Positions 1 to 11,183 of a DNA stretch of 25,010 nt are shown here, piece by piece. Location of the stretch: contig LRSR01008553.1 in assembly GCA_001579985.1 (NCBI GenBank), forward strand, positions 1-25,010, read 5' to 3'. Source of the DNA: Hypsibius dujardini. Its lineage: Eukaryota; Tardigrada; Eutardigrada; Parachela; Hypsibiidae. How positions within the stretch are numbered: position 1 is the stretch's first letter; the number at the start of each line of letters is the position of its first letter. Made by a program: the position numbers and the translations under genes. The notes beneath the pieces are model-generated. The model did no database searches. It had not been told where the DNA came from and saw nothing but the letters and a program-made list of their open reading frames with translations.

Positions 1-500
1 AATTAAAATTAAAATATTTGGAACCAAAAGACAGTTTCGTACTAATCAATAATTAAATTAGGTATTATTATTATTATTCAAGTAAATTGGAAACCATTAA
101 TAGTTTTAGATGATTTCAATAACAATCCTTTTCTTTACCTAGAGTATTTGCAATCATTCGTCATTTTAAATAAATTGTCGTTGCACAAAATAGATTGATC
201 GCTCGTCCCTTGCAGAACTCACACAACCGGCGGCTTATTTACTATTTTTTCTACTATTTTTTTTGTTCTACAATTTGTTTGATTCCAGAGAGGCACAAAC
301 TCTACTCTTCTGAAAAATAATACACACAAATAGTTCAGAATAAAGTTGAACGTCTGCTTTTTACATAAAGCAAACCGAGTTCACGTCACCTTTAAAATCA
401 TCAGACTTTTGTTGATCAGGTGCTTTATTTTAAAATTAATCAAACAAAAAACTGTTCGTTTATCGGTTCATCAGTTTAATCTAAACATCAGTGGGCGTAC
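1..500 (-). other. Intron of the left-hand GPCR gene, window-truncated
   Basis: This AT-rich stretch lies downstream (in gene orientation) of the donor at 500-499. I see no acceptor followed by a TM4-TM7 coding frame, so the second exon is outside the window. No repeat family was recognised in it. Confidence 0.55.
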
Positions 501-892
501 CGATTGACGGCCAACAGCACGCTGGCCCACATTTCCGCGTGGACAACGACCTTGAAAACGAACAGCGAGCTCGGACAGTGAAGAGCCAAAGGTGCGTGCT
601 CGTGAGTGAGGGCATGGTAGATATCGACGGTGGATAAAGGGTAAGAGATGGCGCACAGAAACAGCTGCAGACAGGAGAGGTGAATAATAAGGAATCCCGC
701 GCCATGGTACAATGTTTTCGTGATACCCGCGGCCAGGAGGAGGACAAGTAGAACGGTCCCGACTATGCAGACGGAAATAGTAAAGGCGAACCAACCGATG
801 ACAGATGGATGTGGAACGGTTGTAAGATGGTGACAAGATGTGTTGGACCAAGAGGAAAAGTTTCCATGAGAACAATTTAATTGATAAGACAT
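501..892 (-). CDS. Class-A-like GPCR, first coding exon only (gene runs off the left edge)
   Basis: This exon starts at the ATG at 892 and encodes the N-terminal part of a seven-helix receptor. The extracellular N-terminus has three N-glycosylation sequons (NCS at residue 6, NFS at 11, NTS at 17). TM1 begins at WFAFTISVCIVGTVLLVLLL. TM2 is around GAGFLIIHLSCLQLFLCAIS. The usual TM3 cysteine follows in LALHCPSS, then TM3 ending LLAVNR. The exon ends in phase 2 at AATCG|GTACGC, a usable donor, exactly where the full-length paralogue at 11184-12969 splices. The remaining helices must lie left of base 1, and bases 1-500 read as intron. Identity with the paralogue is high over TM1-TM3 and low in the N-terminus. 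The ligand is unknown. Reading through the donor gives only YAH and a stop, which supports splicing. Confidence 0.8.
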
Positions 893-1953
893 GTCAAGAC
901 TAACCCTTCAGGCTGTAAATAGTACGAGACGGCACGACTAAAACTTAATCAAAATCATCCTACGGAAATATAACGATTAAACAAGGTCATGAACTCCTTT
1001 TCGAGGACGGCCAGACACACACTGAAGACTAAAATTAACAAAATCACATGTTCATGTTCTGTACGCTATAGTCGTCTAAATGTTGCGTATTAGAGCTCGC
1101 CCAGTGGACCTTCACTAGCATACACGGAGACGGAGTCCGACTTCCAAATATCATTTATACGGACGGCATTAATGAAATAAAATCGTATACCGTATCTCCA
1201 CGCTTGGATGGAATTAGCAACACTAATGAAAGGCTGAAGCATGTACAGCAATGCCTCATACTGCTACAGATGTGCCGAGGTTTTGGCATGCCGTGTGGAA
1301 CATATCAAAATTTCAAATTTTTCAGATTCCACCATGGCGCAATTGCAGGGATCATTAAAGTTTTCAGTGTGCCAAAAATTATAAATGAGTAACTGATGAT
1401 ATTCGGTACTCTGGCACAATTTTTGTTTTCATAACAATGATTTCAACAGTTTCCGCTTAACAGCGCCTTGGAAATAATAAGAAGCCACGTGTCCCACACG
1501 GCTTACCAAAATCCAAGCAGCGACCCGTAAAGTAACCTCGGCACAGCTGTTCATGACATTCACCCCGAGTCCCTCTGTCGATCCACCACCTTACAGTATG
1601 AGAAAGTCATCGTCTAATAGGCTTCCGGCGCCTCGCTGTACCGTGAAATAGATACTGTAGCTACGCGATTCTAAGGTGCAATTTTAGCCACGCCCCCGGG
1701 GTATTTTGCCCACCACTCCGTCTGCATTGCCCTAAATATTTTATTCCAAATATTTACCGTTAAAAATCTATCGTTTCTGTTTAAAATACCCAAGGGCCGA
1801 AATTTTTGTAACGAAAACAGAAGAAATACAACTTTGGAGCGCTGGTTTTTGCCTTATGGATTGTCTCGGCAAAAATTTGCCAGAGTGGAGAAAATCGAAG
1901 AGGCTACCCTCCGCCGGTAGTTAACGTAAGAGCTTGCTTCTTAGGTTGATTGA
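893..1953. other. Intergenic, nothing recognised
   Basis: No supported gene, RNA gene or element was found. Short open frames here show no domain or composition signal. It separates the left GPCR start codon from the pogo-like relic. Confidence 0.5.
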
Positions 1954-2295
1954 TCTCTTGCACGCGCTGGGAATGAATGGAGTTTTGATTCATCGATCTG
2001 CAGGGAAATTGCAGGGCATGGACGTGAAAATATTCCTGAGCGAAAAGGCCGCGGATGCATGTATCCGGAGCTGGGGAAAGAGCTTCGCGGATGGGTCTTT
2101 GAGGAGCGTTCAGAGGGTGTCCAAAAGTAGAATTGCGACATCCGCGATCGAGCTCTTCTAATTGCCGAACGAGAAGGAATACCGGAGTTTAGCGCGTTCA
2201 ATGGCTGGGTCAATCAATTTGAAAAATGAATGGATTCAGTCTACCGCGTGCCGACGCATAAGGCTAGTAAGGCGACGTTTACGCCGGAAGACATT

Positions 2296-2413
2296 GTAAG
2301 TTGCTTTGTTTAATGCGTTAATTGATCGATGAAGGATAATTTGGTTCTTGATTGATTGATTGTGTTTGTTGCTTTTGTCAGGAAGCTGATGCATCGATTG
2401 TTGTGTTTGACAG
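2296..2413 (+). other. Inferred intron 1 of the pogo-like relic
   Basis: It begins GTAAGT, ends TTTGACAG, is 118 nt long and is phase 0. An alternative acceptor at 2380-2381 (TTTTGTCAG) has a better pyrimidine tract but puts the following block out of frame, so 2413 is preferred. The intron contains ATTGATTGATTG-type short repeats. Confidence 0.5.
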
Positions 2414-2560
2414 AAAGAGCAGGAGACATTTCTCGACACCATTATTGACATTGTTCTTGTTCAAGAATTGCCTTTAGCGGACCTTCTTAACTCTGATTAG
2501 ACCATGGCCGGGCTGATTTCAGCACACCCGAAGACCGTCTCACCGCTTGGGGCAAAAGAA

Positions 2561-2649
2561 GTAATCAATTGATGAACAGATCAATCAATCACTGGAACGA
2601 GCGGATCAATTTGGCAACACTCAATCAATCAATTTATCATTTGCTATAG
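2561..2649 (+). other. Inferred intron 2 of the pogo-like relic
   Basis: It begins GTAATC and ends TTGCTATAG, is 89 nt long and is phase 0. The transposase frame is open and family-like on both sides (GAKE before, VDVIHPPGDKEGF after). It is rich in CAATCAATCAAT words, as is intron 1. Confidence 0.55.
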
Positions 2650-3280
2650 GTTGATGTCATTCATCCACCGGGAGACAAAGAGGGCTTCACCATTCTTCTC
2701 ACGATCCAGGCCAATGGTGGCAAGTTTCCTGCCGTTATCGTTTTCAAAGGCGCAAAAAAGACCGGTCGACTCTCGGACCAGATACTTATTTTGCCCGGAA
2801 ATGTGATCGTTCGGAGCTCGCCCAGCGCTTGGTGGTCGCAAAAATTGGACGTCGAGTGGATTGATCACACATTTTCTCCCGATCAGCAGCTTCGTGTGTT
2901 GGTTAGGGACCAGGCAACGGTGTACAAGTCGGAGGATAGCCTTTATCTGCTGCGGGAAAGAAACGTTCAACAAGTATTTGTGCCTGTCAAAATGACAGGG
3001 AAGATGCAACCCCTCGACGTTGGCGTTAACAGGCCCTTCAAGGAAAACTACCGGCAAGAATATCACAAGTGGAGGAGGAATCATCGGACCGTCACAAAGA
3101 AAGGATACATGAAAAAACCAAGATGTCAGGATTTTATTAATATGGTGTCAGCTGCATGGGAAAGAGTTTCTATTTCTTGTGTAACAAAGTCATTATTGGT
3201 GCCGGTTTAATGTCAGAGGATAGTCCTGTTAAAGGTATGGATGGTGTGGAGAAAATCTTGATAATAAACAGTCTTTTCTA

Positions 3281-3890
3281 GAGATTAGTTGTTTCAACGA
3301 ATCGTCTTTTGCCGAAGAAAGTGATGACGGTTTGTGAAGATCACTAAGCATGTGGGTCGTTGATGAATTGCTTGATTGAAGACTGCGGCGTATTTCAGCG
3401 GGTAGGTGATATTGTACGCACACCCGGGGCTATATATACGGATTGCGCAAATTGCGCTGCGCCGTAGAATCGCGTCGCTACAGTAATTGTAATTAGATGG
3501 TTCGATCGTCAATCGTCGATATGAATAGCACTACAAATTACAGTCTGAATGTTTTTGTCGAGCTTTAACCAGTGGCCCATTGAAAAGAGTCTTTTCACCG
3601 TAAAAATCTTATTGATCCCCACGATAAAGGCCATTGATGGGGTTAACTTGGTCGAACGCATCAATTATATTGCTTTTCTGTCGAATAGTTATTTTCAAAG
3701 TCCGTATAACTAGGTTTACCATTTACGGACAGCCGCAAAATTTTTAACGCATCCTTTGCGGCATTGAATTGGTTAAAGGGTACACAGTCGGTTGTTTCGT
3801 GAGGCGTGGATGTCGTGTGTAGACTTGAATCTATTTAAGATGAGATATAACGGGTTAAAACTTAGAAGCATGAGTAAGTAGTGCGCTATA
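3281..3890. other. Intergenic spacer with a short perfect hairpin
   Basis: No gene is supported. The only structure noted is an 8-bp perfect inverted repeat, GCCGCAAA at 3732-3739 and TTTGCGGC at 3755-3762, with a 15-nt loop. It follows a weaker GTCCGTA / TACGGAC pair. Confidence 0.45.
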
Positions 3891-4153
3891 CAGATCTGGC
3901 ATCTTTGGCCAGAAAAATCGGGACGCTCAATTTGTCAAGAGGCAGTTTGTTACCACAAGGCTGCAGGCTAAACAAAAACGTTCTTTGATTTGAGGCGGAA
4001 ATAGTTGGCCACAAGATCCACAATGCTGCGCACTGCACATTTCACACTCAAATCAAAGCACTTTTTTGTATAATCTGTAGCCTTGTGGTAACAAATTGCT
4101 GCTTGAAAAATTGAGCGTCCCAATTTTCCTGGTCAAAGGTGGGCTTGTAGATG
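3891..4153. repeat. Foldback/MITE-like inverted-repeat element A
   Basis: The left arm (about 3891-3994) and right arm (about 4045-4153) are imperfect reverse complements. Shared blocks are TTTGTTACCACAAGGCT, GGGACGCTCAATTT and CTTTGATTTGAG. The central 50 nt pair poorly. No open frame of note lies inside, so this is a non-autonomous element or a relic. No clean target-site duplication was seen. Confidence 0.78.
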
Positions 4154-5191
4154 TGTTTCCCCGACTAGTTGGAAAAGTTTGTCTTAACGGGCAACCTCAT
4201 AAAACCTCGACCGCTGTTTTTTTTAAGTGCTAAAGGGTTAGGGAAAAAGTTAAATATTTGGAGACCATTTTCCTTTTAAAATGTTTTTAGCCCTCTTTTT
4301 TTCGGTTCTTGGTCTCCAATTCCGAAAATCACAAGAGAAACGTTGGTGAGGCCTTCACAAGTCACGAATCAGTTTCAAAGATTTTGTCGATCGCAATTAA
4401 GTTCTACGGGACGTTTTATGACCTGGCTGCTAAATGCGTGCGCACGAAAGAGCACACAATGAATAATAGATCTCGCACTCATCTTTCTGTCTGTGTGATC
4501 CCTACGAATAACTCTTGACTGGTTCCGGCCTGGATACAGCCTATTTCGACTATGTTAAAAAACAGGCTGGAATTCAGTCAAAATAGCTGAATGAAGAGAC
4601 TGGAATGTTCCATGACTATACAACACTGACTGACCTGGCTGGAATGCAGGCTGGATACAGCCTGGTTCCCTATGCGAATTCAGCATGGGTCGGCCCTATG
4701 CCAAGCTGGTTTCCACACTGTTGTTTCAGCGATTCGGCCAATTAAAAATTGCATCGCCCTATGGGCGTTTATTTTATAGACCAATGGAAGTGATCGATTA
4801 ATTTTCTGCAATTCGTTCAGGCCACATTCAAATTGAAAGCAAAAGAACTAAACCAACAGTGCCAAAATATAAGATCGAGATTCGAGCTAAAGCGGTGTCT
4901 TGGCGAAGTTTGGGAAGTTAAGCCGAAGAGATATGAGATCTCATTTCTGTTTTAGATTTGCAGAGCATTGACTTTGCGATCTGCAAAAAAAACAAACAAA
5001 AGGCACGTTTCTTACAAGCACTGAATCCGAAACCTCTGCTGAAATGATCATTAGCAATCTAAAGATTAAAATTTGAAGTGGGAACTTCACGTACCGAGCA
5101 GGGGAAGGCGATACGTTGTAAGCCGTTGGATCCAGCCATCTTCCACACAGCAACAACAACAAAACAGGAACACAAATCCTCTGATGTCCTA
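4154..5191. other. Intergenic spacer with scattered CAGGCTGG words
   Basis: No gene is supported. Bases 4517-4680 carry several copies of a GGCTGG / CCAGCC word, including the perfect palindrome AGGCTG-GATA-CAGCCT near 4650. Similar words recur at 5670-5745. This could be an eroded repeat, but the pattern is too weak to delimit an element. Confidence 0.35.
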
Positions 5192-5193
5192 TA

Positions 5194-5408
5194 CGAGGGG
5201 CAAACTGAAAGTAATGTCACCCCCTTTTTAAAATGAGCTTAGAGCAGGCACTGAAATTCTGTTCATACAGAAGGACAGAGGAAAGACAGACGACCGGTAC
5301 ATCCAGTTTAAAGGGGATTACTTTGAAGAAAGATGAAATAAATTTGCAATTAGTAATTACCAGTAATTTTTAAAAAAGGGAGTGACATTACTTTTAGTTT
5401 GCTCCTCG
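5194..5408. mobile_element. Tc1/mariner-type MITE, 215 bp, with TA target duplication
   Basis: The ends are CGAGGGGCAAACTGAAAGTA on the left and the reverse complement of CGAGGAGCAAACTAAAAGTA on the right. They extend to about 37 bp of terminal inverted repeat through AATGTCACnCCCTTTTT. Each end is flanked by TA (5192-5193 and 5409-5410), as expected for Tc1/mariner-IS630 insertion. CGAGGGG ends followed by an AAAGT motif are typical of some mariner lineages (rosa/maT-like). There is no transposase inside, so it is a deletion derivative needing a helper. Confidence 0.82.
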
Positions 5409-5960
5409 TAATACTAATGCGCACTTGATTCAATAACAGACTAATTGATTGCAATTTAAGCAAAATAAAGTGTTATTTAAGAACATTTAAGAGAACAAAA
5501 ACAGCAGATTAGTATTTTTAACGCCAGGCGAAGCAAGACAAGTCTTAACTGCGCGGTCTGCACACGGAACTAATTTCCCGCGTCAGTTGGAAACTTTCAA
5601 GAGAGGTATCTTGCACGGGGCGGAACATTTCGAAAGTACAGCCAGTATTCTAGGCTACATTGCGACGAAAAGACAGGCTGGGCGCATCCAGCTTAGAAAC
5701 AGGCTGGTTCCAGATCTTTGACAGGCTTATTAGAGTGTTCAGCCTGATATCTAGTCTGAGAGTTATCCGTAGGAATTATTTGGAGCCATGTACCACGCCT
5801 TATGCATATACACGTAGAGCCCTTCAATATCCCTCAGAAAGTATTCCCCTTTCTTCCTTAATCCTTATCCTCCCCCTCCCCTCCCCTCCTCCCAATCGCG
5901 CCGAGAGAAGTTAAGCCAAATAACTCGTGTAATGCGTGTATACACTGACTGAGTTACTCA
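5409..5960. other. Intergenic spacer
   Basis: No gene is supported. It contains a CT-rich run near 5870-5895 and CAGGCTGG words near 5672-5720 that resemble those at 4517-4680. Confidence 0.4.
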
Positions 5961-6394
5961 CTTGCTTTTAATGCCTATGTACCCAAGTTAAAGCCAATTT
6001 TAAGCTTTGGCCCCGCAAAATAGGGGGTCCGAATTCAAGCCAATTCCAGCTACCGCGTGCTGCTGCCGTTCAATGATTGATTGATTGATTGATTGATCCC
6101 CCGACCATCGGAGAACAGAACGGAGTAAAATCAGGAAAAAGAAGACAGCAATATACAAAATGTAACTTTAGTCGGCATTACAGGTCATGGCTTACAAGGT
6201 TGGGGCATTTTAGGCATCGAAAAACACTCAAGAAATCAATCAAGGACGCTTGACCGCCAAAAGATAAATTTGCTCAATCAATCGATCAATCAAAAACAGC
6301 TGCTCGCGTTGGCTGGAATCGGCTCGAACTCGGACCCCCCCCTATTGCTTAAAGGGTGGCTTCAACTTGAGCACATAGGCATTAAAAGCAAATG
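5961..6394. repeat. Long inverted-repeat (foldback) element B
   Basis: The left arm, about 5961-6105, begins CTTGCTTTTAATGCCTATGT. It is mirrored by the right arm, about 6265-6394, which ends ACATAGGCATTAAAAGCAAA. Matching inner blocks are GGGGGTCCGAATTCAAGCC versus its reverse complement, CCAATTCCAGC / GCTGGAATCGG, and ATTGATTGATTGATT / AATCAATCGATCAATCAA. Arms are about 130-145 nt, with a loop of about 160 nt. No coding frame was seen and no clear target duplication was found. Confidence 0.8.
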
Positions 6395-6786
6395 TCTTCA
6401 TGGCCTTACCTCGGTAGTGCCGGTTTTGCCAAGTGTGTAGCTAGTCGGGCTTGGATAAAAATTTGAAAAAAACTTAGAAACGTCATTTCTCGGTCACTAC
6501 TCCTCCCACTGTCTCACATGTTTTTGTTACGACGCCTGCCCTTGTGAGCATCCACTATAGGCCCAAAAAAATTAATTTAATCTACACCCTGGAAAATGGC
6601 AGACAAAAACTAACCGCAGACCTAATCTCATTAATGGCTCAGGTCACACCCTAATTTGCGGATGTTGGGTTAAGGTAGGGTAGGGAGCAGAACGTTCCAG
6701 GTGGTGGGTGTTCGCTCCAGGCACTTGGCCACCTAGTGGATGACTCGTGCAGTTATTTGGATGGTTAGTTGACTAGTTTCGCTGCA

Positions 6787-7148
6787 GATTTCAATTTCGA
6801 GTTCTTCATTCTAAACGCGAATAACTTTTCCTCCTCGCTCAACACAAGTTGAAATAATTTGATTAGCATCAGCAGAATGGAATTTTTATGTACGGGGCGG
6901 AGCTATGAATCGTTCTTAAGCGGGTTGAGCCTGTCCGGTAACAAAGGATATCAATGATTATAAAACATTGGATATCCTTCGGTTCCGGTCAGGCTCGACT
7001 CGCTCGAGAATTATTCCTAGCTCCGCGCCTCTGCTCCCGCACATTCAAAAATGTTTTGCTGTGCTGCAAAAATTTCAATCAAAATATTGCAACTGGGTGC
7101 GAGTGAAGAGGAAGAATTATTTATGATGAAGAACTCAAAATTCAAATC
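6787..7148. repeat. Near-perfect hairpin (foldback) element C
   Basis: The sequence folds on itself almost from end to end, with a centre near 6960. The left arm starts GATTTCAATTTCGAGTTCTT and the right arm ends AAGAACTCAAAATTCAAATC. Inner blocks also match: TCCTCGCTC versus its complement, GGGGCGGAGCTATGAAT versus ATTCCTAGCTCCGCGCC, GAGCCTGTCCGG versus CCGGTCAGGCTC, and AAAGGATATC versus GATATCCTT. The loop is only about 10 nt. There is no open frame. It resembles foldback DNA elements. Confidence 0.82.
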
Positions 7149-7189
7149 CGTTGATCAATCAATCAAATGACTGTGAGCAATGTTATAGG

Positions 7190-7320
7190 AAATGCCGCAA
7201 TAGAGTTCTTCCCAATTTTTTTTCCCACTGAACAAGGGCTCCACTGCCGTGAGTCATATTTTCTCAAATCATAGTTGAGGATTCAGAATTCAAGAAAAAA
7301 ATTTAGGCGCGATCTGAGTT
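7190..7320 (+). repeat. Single-arm fragment related to hairpin element E (15920-16515)
   Basis: The segment containing TTGAGGATTCAGAATTCAAG followed by an A-run (7273-7302) aligns without large gaps to TTGAGGATCCAGTATTCAAG plus an A-run in the right arm of element E (near 16469-16495). Upstream words also match in order: CTTCCCAATTTTTTTTCCC with CTTCCGAAATTATTCCCC, AAGGGCTCCACTGCCG with AAGGGTTTCTTTGCCG, and CATATTTTCTC with ATATTTTCTA. The other arm is missing here, so this is a solo or truncated copy of the same family. Confidence 0.6.
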
Positions 7321-9056
7321 TGACAGAGATAATAAACTCCTTGTTAGCAGAAGGATGACACATTATGGACATTAATGTGATCCCAGTCAAAGACATCCTA
7401 TTTCCTGTGTGACGTGGAGCAGGCAATAACTGGCATTGCACAATTCAACGACATATTACTTGCATATTTTGAATTCTCCCAAGGGTGGCAATAGATGTCA
7501 GGAGAGGGCAAGATGTCACCCAGATTATTCCGCGACATGCCCCAACACCGACCTTTCTTTATCTGGGCGAGATCTTCTTGGAAAAGGTCATTTTTGGCAT
7601 GCCCATTATATTGAGGACTGATGCACTCTAATTCGGATCATGTGGTGCCCTCGACATGTAAGCGGCCCTAATGTATGGCATCTTATTCTTATTACAGTTA
7701 TTCTTGAAGCTTTGCACGTGCCATTTCTCCTCCAGCGGGCACATTTATCCTGTCCGGATGACAGAACCATGAACCGCACAGCATTGACGTCAAACTTCAA
7801 CGCGGTACACAACTTTCCACATAACGTGATCTCAAATTACAGTAGAGGGCAATAGTTACCCGAACACGCATACTTTGCTCTGAGTCGGAGGAATCAGCAG
7901 AAATCAATACAAATTACAAATTAGAAGGCACTGTTTCCCCCCAAAAACAGGCGTCTAATAATAATATATAATATAAAATAATAATAAATAAAATATAATA
8001 TATAAAAATAAAAAATATAAAAATAAAATATATAATATAATATAATAATATCTAATAATAATTGACTTGGGATTTAGTTATAGCCAACACTTCTGCTCCG
8101 TCCTGCGCTTCATGGACAGTAGCCTCGCCATTTTAGCGTATTACTTTCATCGCCAATAAAGGTAAAAAATATCGGCATCAGTTTGTTAAAACATATTTTA
8201 ATTTTGGAGAAAAGAGCGAACGACAGAATAAGAAATGGTGAATTTTAGTAATGCGCTGGGCTTGAGCAGGCAAAAAAGAGTCAATCATAACTTTAAGGAT
8301 AGAAGCTTGAACTGTTTAAATTAAAACGAGAGCATGGATTTCTTTCCTTGCTTCAAGTTTGAAGAAAAGGATGGGAAGCCGCACTGGCAGAAAAAAAAAC
8401 TCCAAAGTTCCTGGAATTTATATCCGCTTTATCATGAACATTAACCTTTGATTGACTGATTAATTCACATGTGAAACGTCTTTTTATTTTTTGTCCCCTT
8501 AACGACGTTCCAAAAACATAACTTAAACATAAACAAACAAACTTTAGTGTATTAAAAACATTTAAAACTCTGACAAGTTTTTCCTTGACAACTTTCCATT
8601 TTTGACAAGCCCCTTCTCACGTTAGGATCTTTATTAAGCCATAGAATAATGTTTCAGCTATTGAATGAGTGGTAATTCATTTGAATTAACGCGCCTGCGC
8701 ACCTGCTGGGTTGAATTCAATTTTGTGAAGAAATAAACTTCTTACCCGGTACACACATTGTATAAATGTGTCGATTTACCAATTTTTGTATGAAATCTGC
8801 CATAAGTTAGTTTACTAATTTCTTTATGCACATTCAAGATTTGAATCATTTTGCCTTGTTTCATAAAGTTGAATCAAACAAGTTGAATCGAAAATGCAGT
8901 AAACGAATGCGATGACCCACTCGCACACTATTCAACCGGTTCTGTCGGCAGCAGGTGTTTTGTTTCCGAAGATGCTGGTCGTTATTCAAAAGCAGAGCGG
9001 CGCATTTGGCCCCATTATCAAAAAGAACTTGCCCAAGTAAGAACGTCATATTTTGC
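7321..9056. other. Intergenic spacer with AT-rich low-complexity tract
   Basis: No gene is supported. Bases 7957-8062 are an almost pure A/T tract built from ATAATAAATAAAATATA words. The remainder shows no recognisable element. Confidence 0.5.
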
Positions 9057-9165
9057 TCCGTCCGTCCGTCCGTCCGTCCGTCCGCCCGCCCGCCCGTCCG
9101 TCCGACTGTCCGTCCGTCCGTCCGACTGTCGGTCTATCCATCCGTCCGTTCAACTGTCTGTCTCT
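9057..9165. repeat. (TCCG)n microsatellite
   Basis: TCCG units run from about 9057 with CCCG and ACTG variants, decaying to TCTG by 9165. An open frame across it encodes only a PSVR-type repeat and is not a gene. Confidence 0.9.
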
Positions 9166-9337
9166 TTAAACCTTGCTTGTTCTTTTTATAACCGTGTCCT
9201 AAGGTCAGGCTCTCCATCTTTTACTATTTCGTCTCTACAGGATTAGATGTTTTCAGGCCACCTAGCCTCGTAATAAGAACATCGAAATCGGGAAAGGTGG
9301 ACAACAAAAAATTATCCCAACAGATTTTTACGAATAG

Positions 9338-9862
9338 GTCATATTTCCTGACGTGACGGAACCTACTCTGCGGCTGGTTGATTCCGGGGGCGCCCATACG
9401 GACAACAAGCTTGTCAAGGAGTGTAAGCCTGCCGGCTTAGACTTGAACGTCCGCATCATTCCGCTAGGAATGATGGGAAAAGTGCGGCTCTTTGGTGTTT
9501 TTTATTTGAGGCAGCACAAGGCGTTCGTCAAAATCGTGAACGACCGACTGATTATTAACGATATCCAGATTACATTGCGTCAATGCAGCAGCCTCACCCA
9601 GCTGCAGTCGCTAATCTGCAATCAGTTTTGCTCGCCGAGCTATTTGAATGAACGACCACCAGCCTTCATCACACCCGCCGAATTCTGCTTGAAGGGGCGA
9701 AGAGTTGATGCCGGTGACTCTTGTTGCAAATGTGTTGAATTAACGTTCTTCAAATGCAGTCGGTTTCAAGAAAACTGTTGCTTCACACACTGGTGGGAGC
9801 AAAGTGATGATTCTGACGGCCAGACGTTAAACTGTCACTATTGCGCTAATTATCATGAGTAA
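9338..9862 (+). pseudogene. DDE-superfamily transposase, C-terminal remnant
   Basis: The open frame runs from after a TAG at 9335 to a stop at 9862, and homology begins at VIFPDVTEPTLRLVD. From a GTG at 9353 the residues are: LVDSGGAHTDN (about 8-18), which matches the aspartate strand of a DDE endonuclease; IIPLGMMGKVRLFGVFYLR (about 36-54), which matches the PPGTTGxxQPLDVxxFR segment of an invertebrate transposase family; then a LQSLICNQFCSPSYL segment and ERPPAFITPAEFC. A Cys/His-rich tail follows (CCKC, KCSRF, CCFTHWWE, CHYC). The position of the PLD aspartate reads LFG, so the catalytic set is broken. There is no ATG or N-terminal half. It is unrelated to the pogo-like relic at 1954-3280. 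Family assignment rests on recalled motif order. Confidence 0.62.
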
Positions 9863-11139
9863 GAATAGTTTCTTTATTTTATTTCGTTTCTGACATTTCG
9901 TTTTATCCGACCCGCCGTTTTAGCTTGATAAAAAAGGCAATGTAAAATAAACTTCTAACACGATACAGTACAGACACACTCTGTCCGGTATAAAACAAGC
10001 AAGTGTCACTGTAGATCAGAACTGTCGTTTAGTTCACACGGTCTGCCACTTGTGGCCGTGATAAGCCGTTTGAGAAATTTACATGGCGAAATTTGTTTTA
10101 ATCATCTCCACAATCATGTGGGTTGTTTTCGTTCTTTTTTTCTCTAAAATCAAGTCTCAATGCGTTTGTTGTTGGAACATCGTTGAAGGGGGATAAAAAA
10201 TAAAAATACGTTTTACATGTGAATGAATCAGTCTATCAACGGCAAAGCGGATATGCATTCTAGGAACTTTAGAATTTTCTTCTGCCAAGTCGAGGGCTCA
10301 GTTGCGAATGAAAGTTTTTTAAATCTGCATATTTAGTCTACTATTTTGGGAGAAAAATTCAGGGGATTCGGGGTGCGTAATTCCATACCGATCCCTCGTG
10401 AGCCCAGTGTGACTAAACCTGCTTAATTCGACATCTTCGCTGATTCAATCACTTTTCTACTTTCCAATGCAATCTGTCGTTTTTTGGGTCAGAGATCGCC
10501 GTGTCGTTTTGCAAATAATATTCGAGTCAAGCGTTGTTTTATTTTGCTCTTTGGGCGTTAAGACTATTAAATTTAAGAGATGGAAGAGTGAAACTGATTC
10601 GATAAATTATTTCTAAACTCATTTGATGTTCCCGGTGTACATTGATGCAGCGAGACAGCGGGAATGACGGCCCGAGGTCATGTTGGTCATGTTCTCTCGT
10701 GCGCTTATGACCTGCGTACTGCTTGCCAATTGATGATTAACCTAGAGGCACCCAACGTGTTACAAGATCAACCTGACATCCGGTGTGTCCTCAGGGTGCG
10801 CATTATCTAATATAGAATCTGTATTTGCCGTAATTGATAGCAAGGATGGTTGATGCACCAGAACAGCCTTGAAGATTGACGTTCCAGGGCGGTGAGCTTA
10901 ACAATCGGTTGTTTCCCGAAATTGTATTGCTGCTACAGCAGCTGAGCCAGGGCAGTTTGATAGTCGGAACTCAGTGCAAAGAAAAATATCTAAATAAAAG
11001 GATAACAACATTTATGTTAGTTATAATGAAATGCAAAATCATTGACAGCAAACTTCACGGTGAATTTTTTTTTAACTTTAAGCTTTGTTTAGTATTATTA
11101 ATTCCGTAAATCTTACCATCTCTAAGGCAGAAGAATCAA
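9863..11139. other. Intergenic spacer, nothing recognised
   Basis: No gene, RNA or repeat could be supported on either strand. Short open frames lack codon or domain signal. Confidence 0.45.
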
Positions 11140-11145
11140 TTTATT
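11140..11145 (-). promoter_or_regulatory. AATAAA polyadenylation signal of the complete GPCR gene
   Basis: A canonical AATAAA on the minus strand lies 38 nt downstream of the TAA of the receptor gene, a normal position. The cleavage site is not defined. Confidence 0.55.
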
Positions 11146-11183
11146 TCAAGTTCTAATACAGAATTCGTCATTTGATTTGGTGC

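Larger units (their letters stand above)
1954..3280 (+). pseudogene. Decayed pogo/Tigger-like (CENP-B/DDE_1) transposase with two small introns
   Basis: Pieces of one transposase can be followed in order. Bases 2062-2226 encode a Tc5/CENP-B-type helix-turn-helix: YPELGKELRGWVFEERSEG, then a TAG stop at 2128-2130, then AEREGIPEFSAFNGWVNQF and a TGA at 2227. Frame 1 continues to EDI at 2295, followed by a GTAAGT donor. An acceptor at 2412-2413 resumes in phase 0, leading to LLNSD, the first catalytic aspartate; the next codon, Glu in the family, is TAG (2498-2500). A GT donor at 2561 and a TATAG acceptor at 2649 keep phase 0. The third block has GFTILLTIQANGGKFPAVI, VLVRDQAT (second Asp) and MQPLDVGVNRPFKENYR (third Asp). 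A +1 shift near 3190 moves the tail into another frame (GAGLMSEDSPVKGM). Stops plus a frameshift make it non-functional. No terminal inverted repeats were found. Confidence 0.82.

Noticed and set aside
2644-3084. 146-residue minus-strand open frame
   Set aside because: It is antisense to the pogo-like transposase block, whose plus-strand frame carries recognisable catalytic motifs.
7436-7855. Overlapping 60-70-residue open frames
   Set aside because: Length is within chance expectation; no domain, splice or codon-use support.
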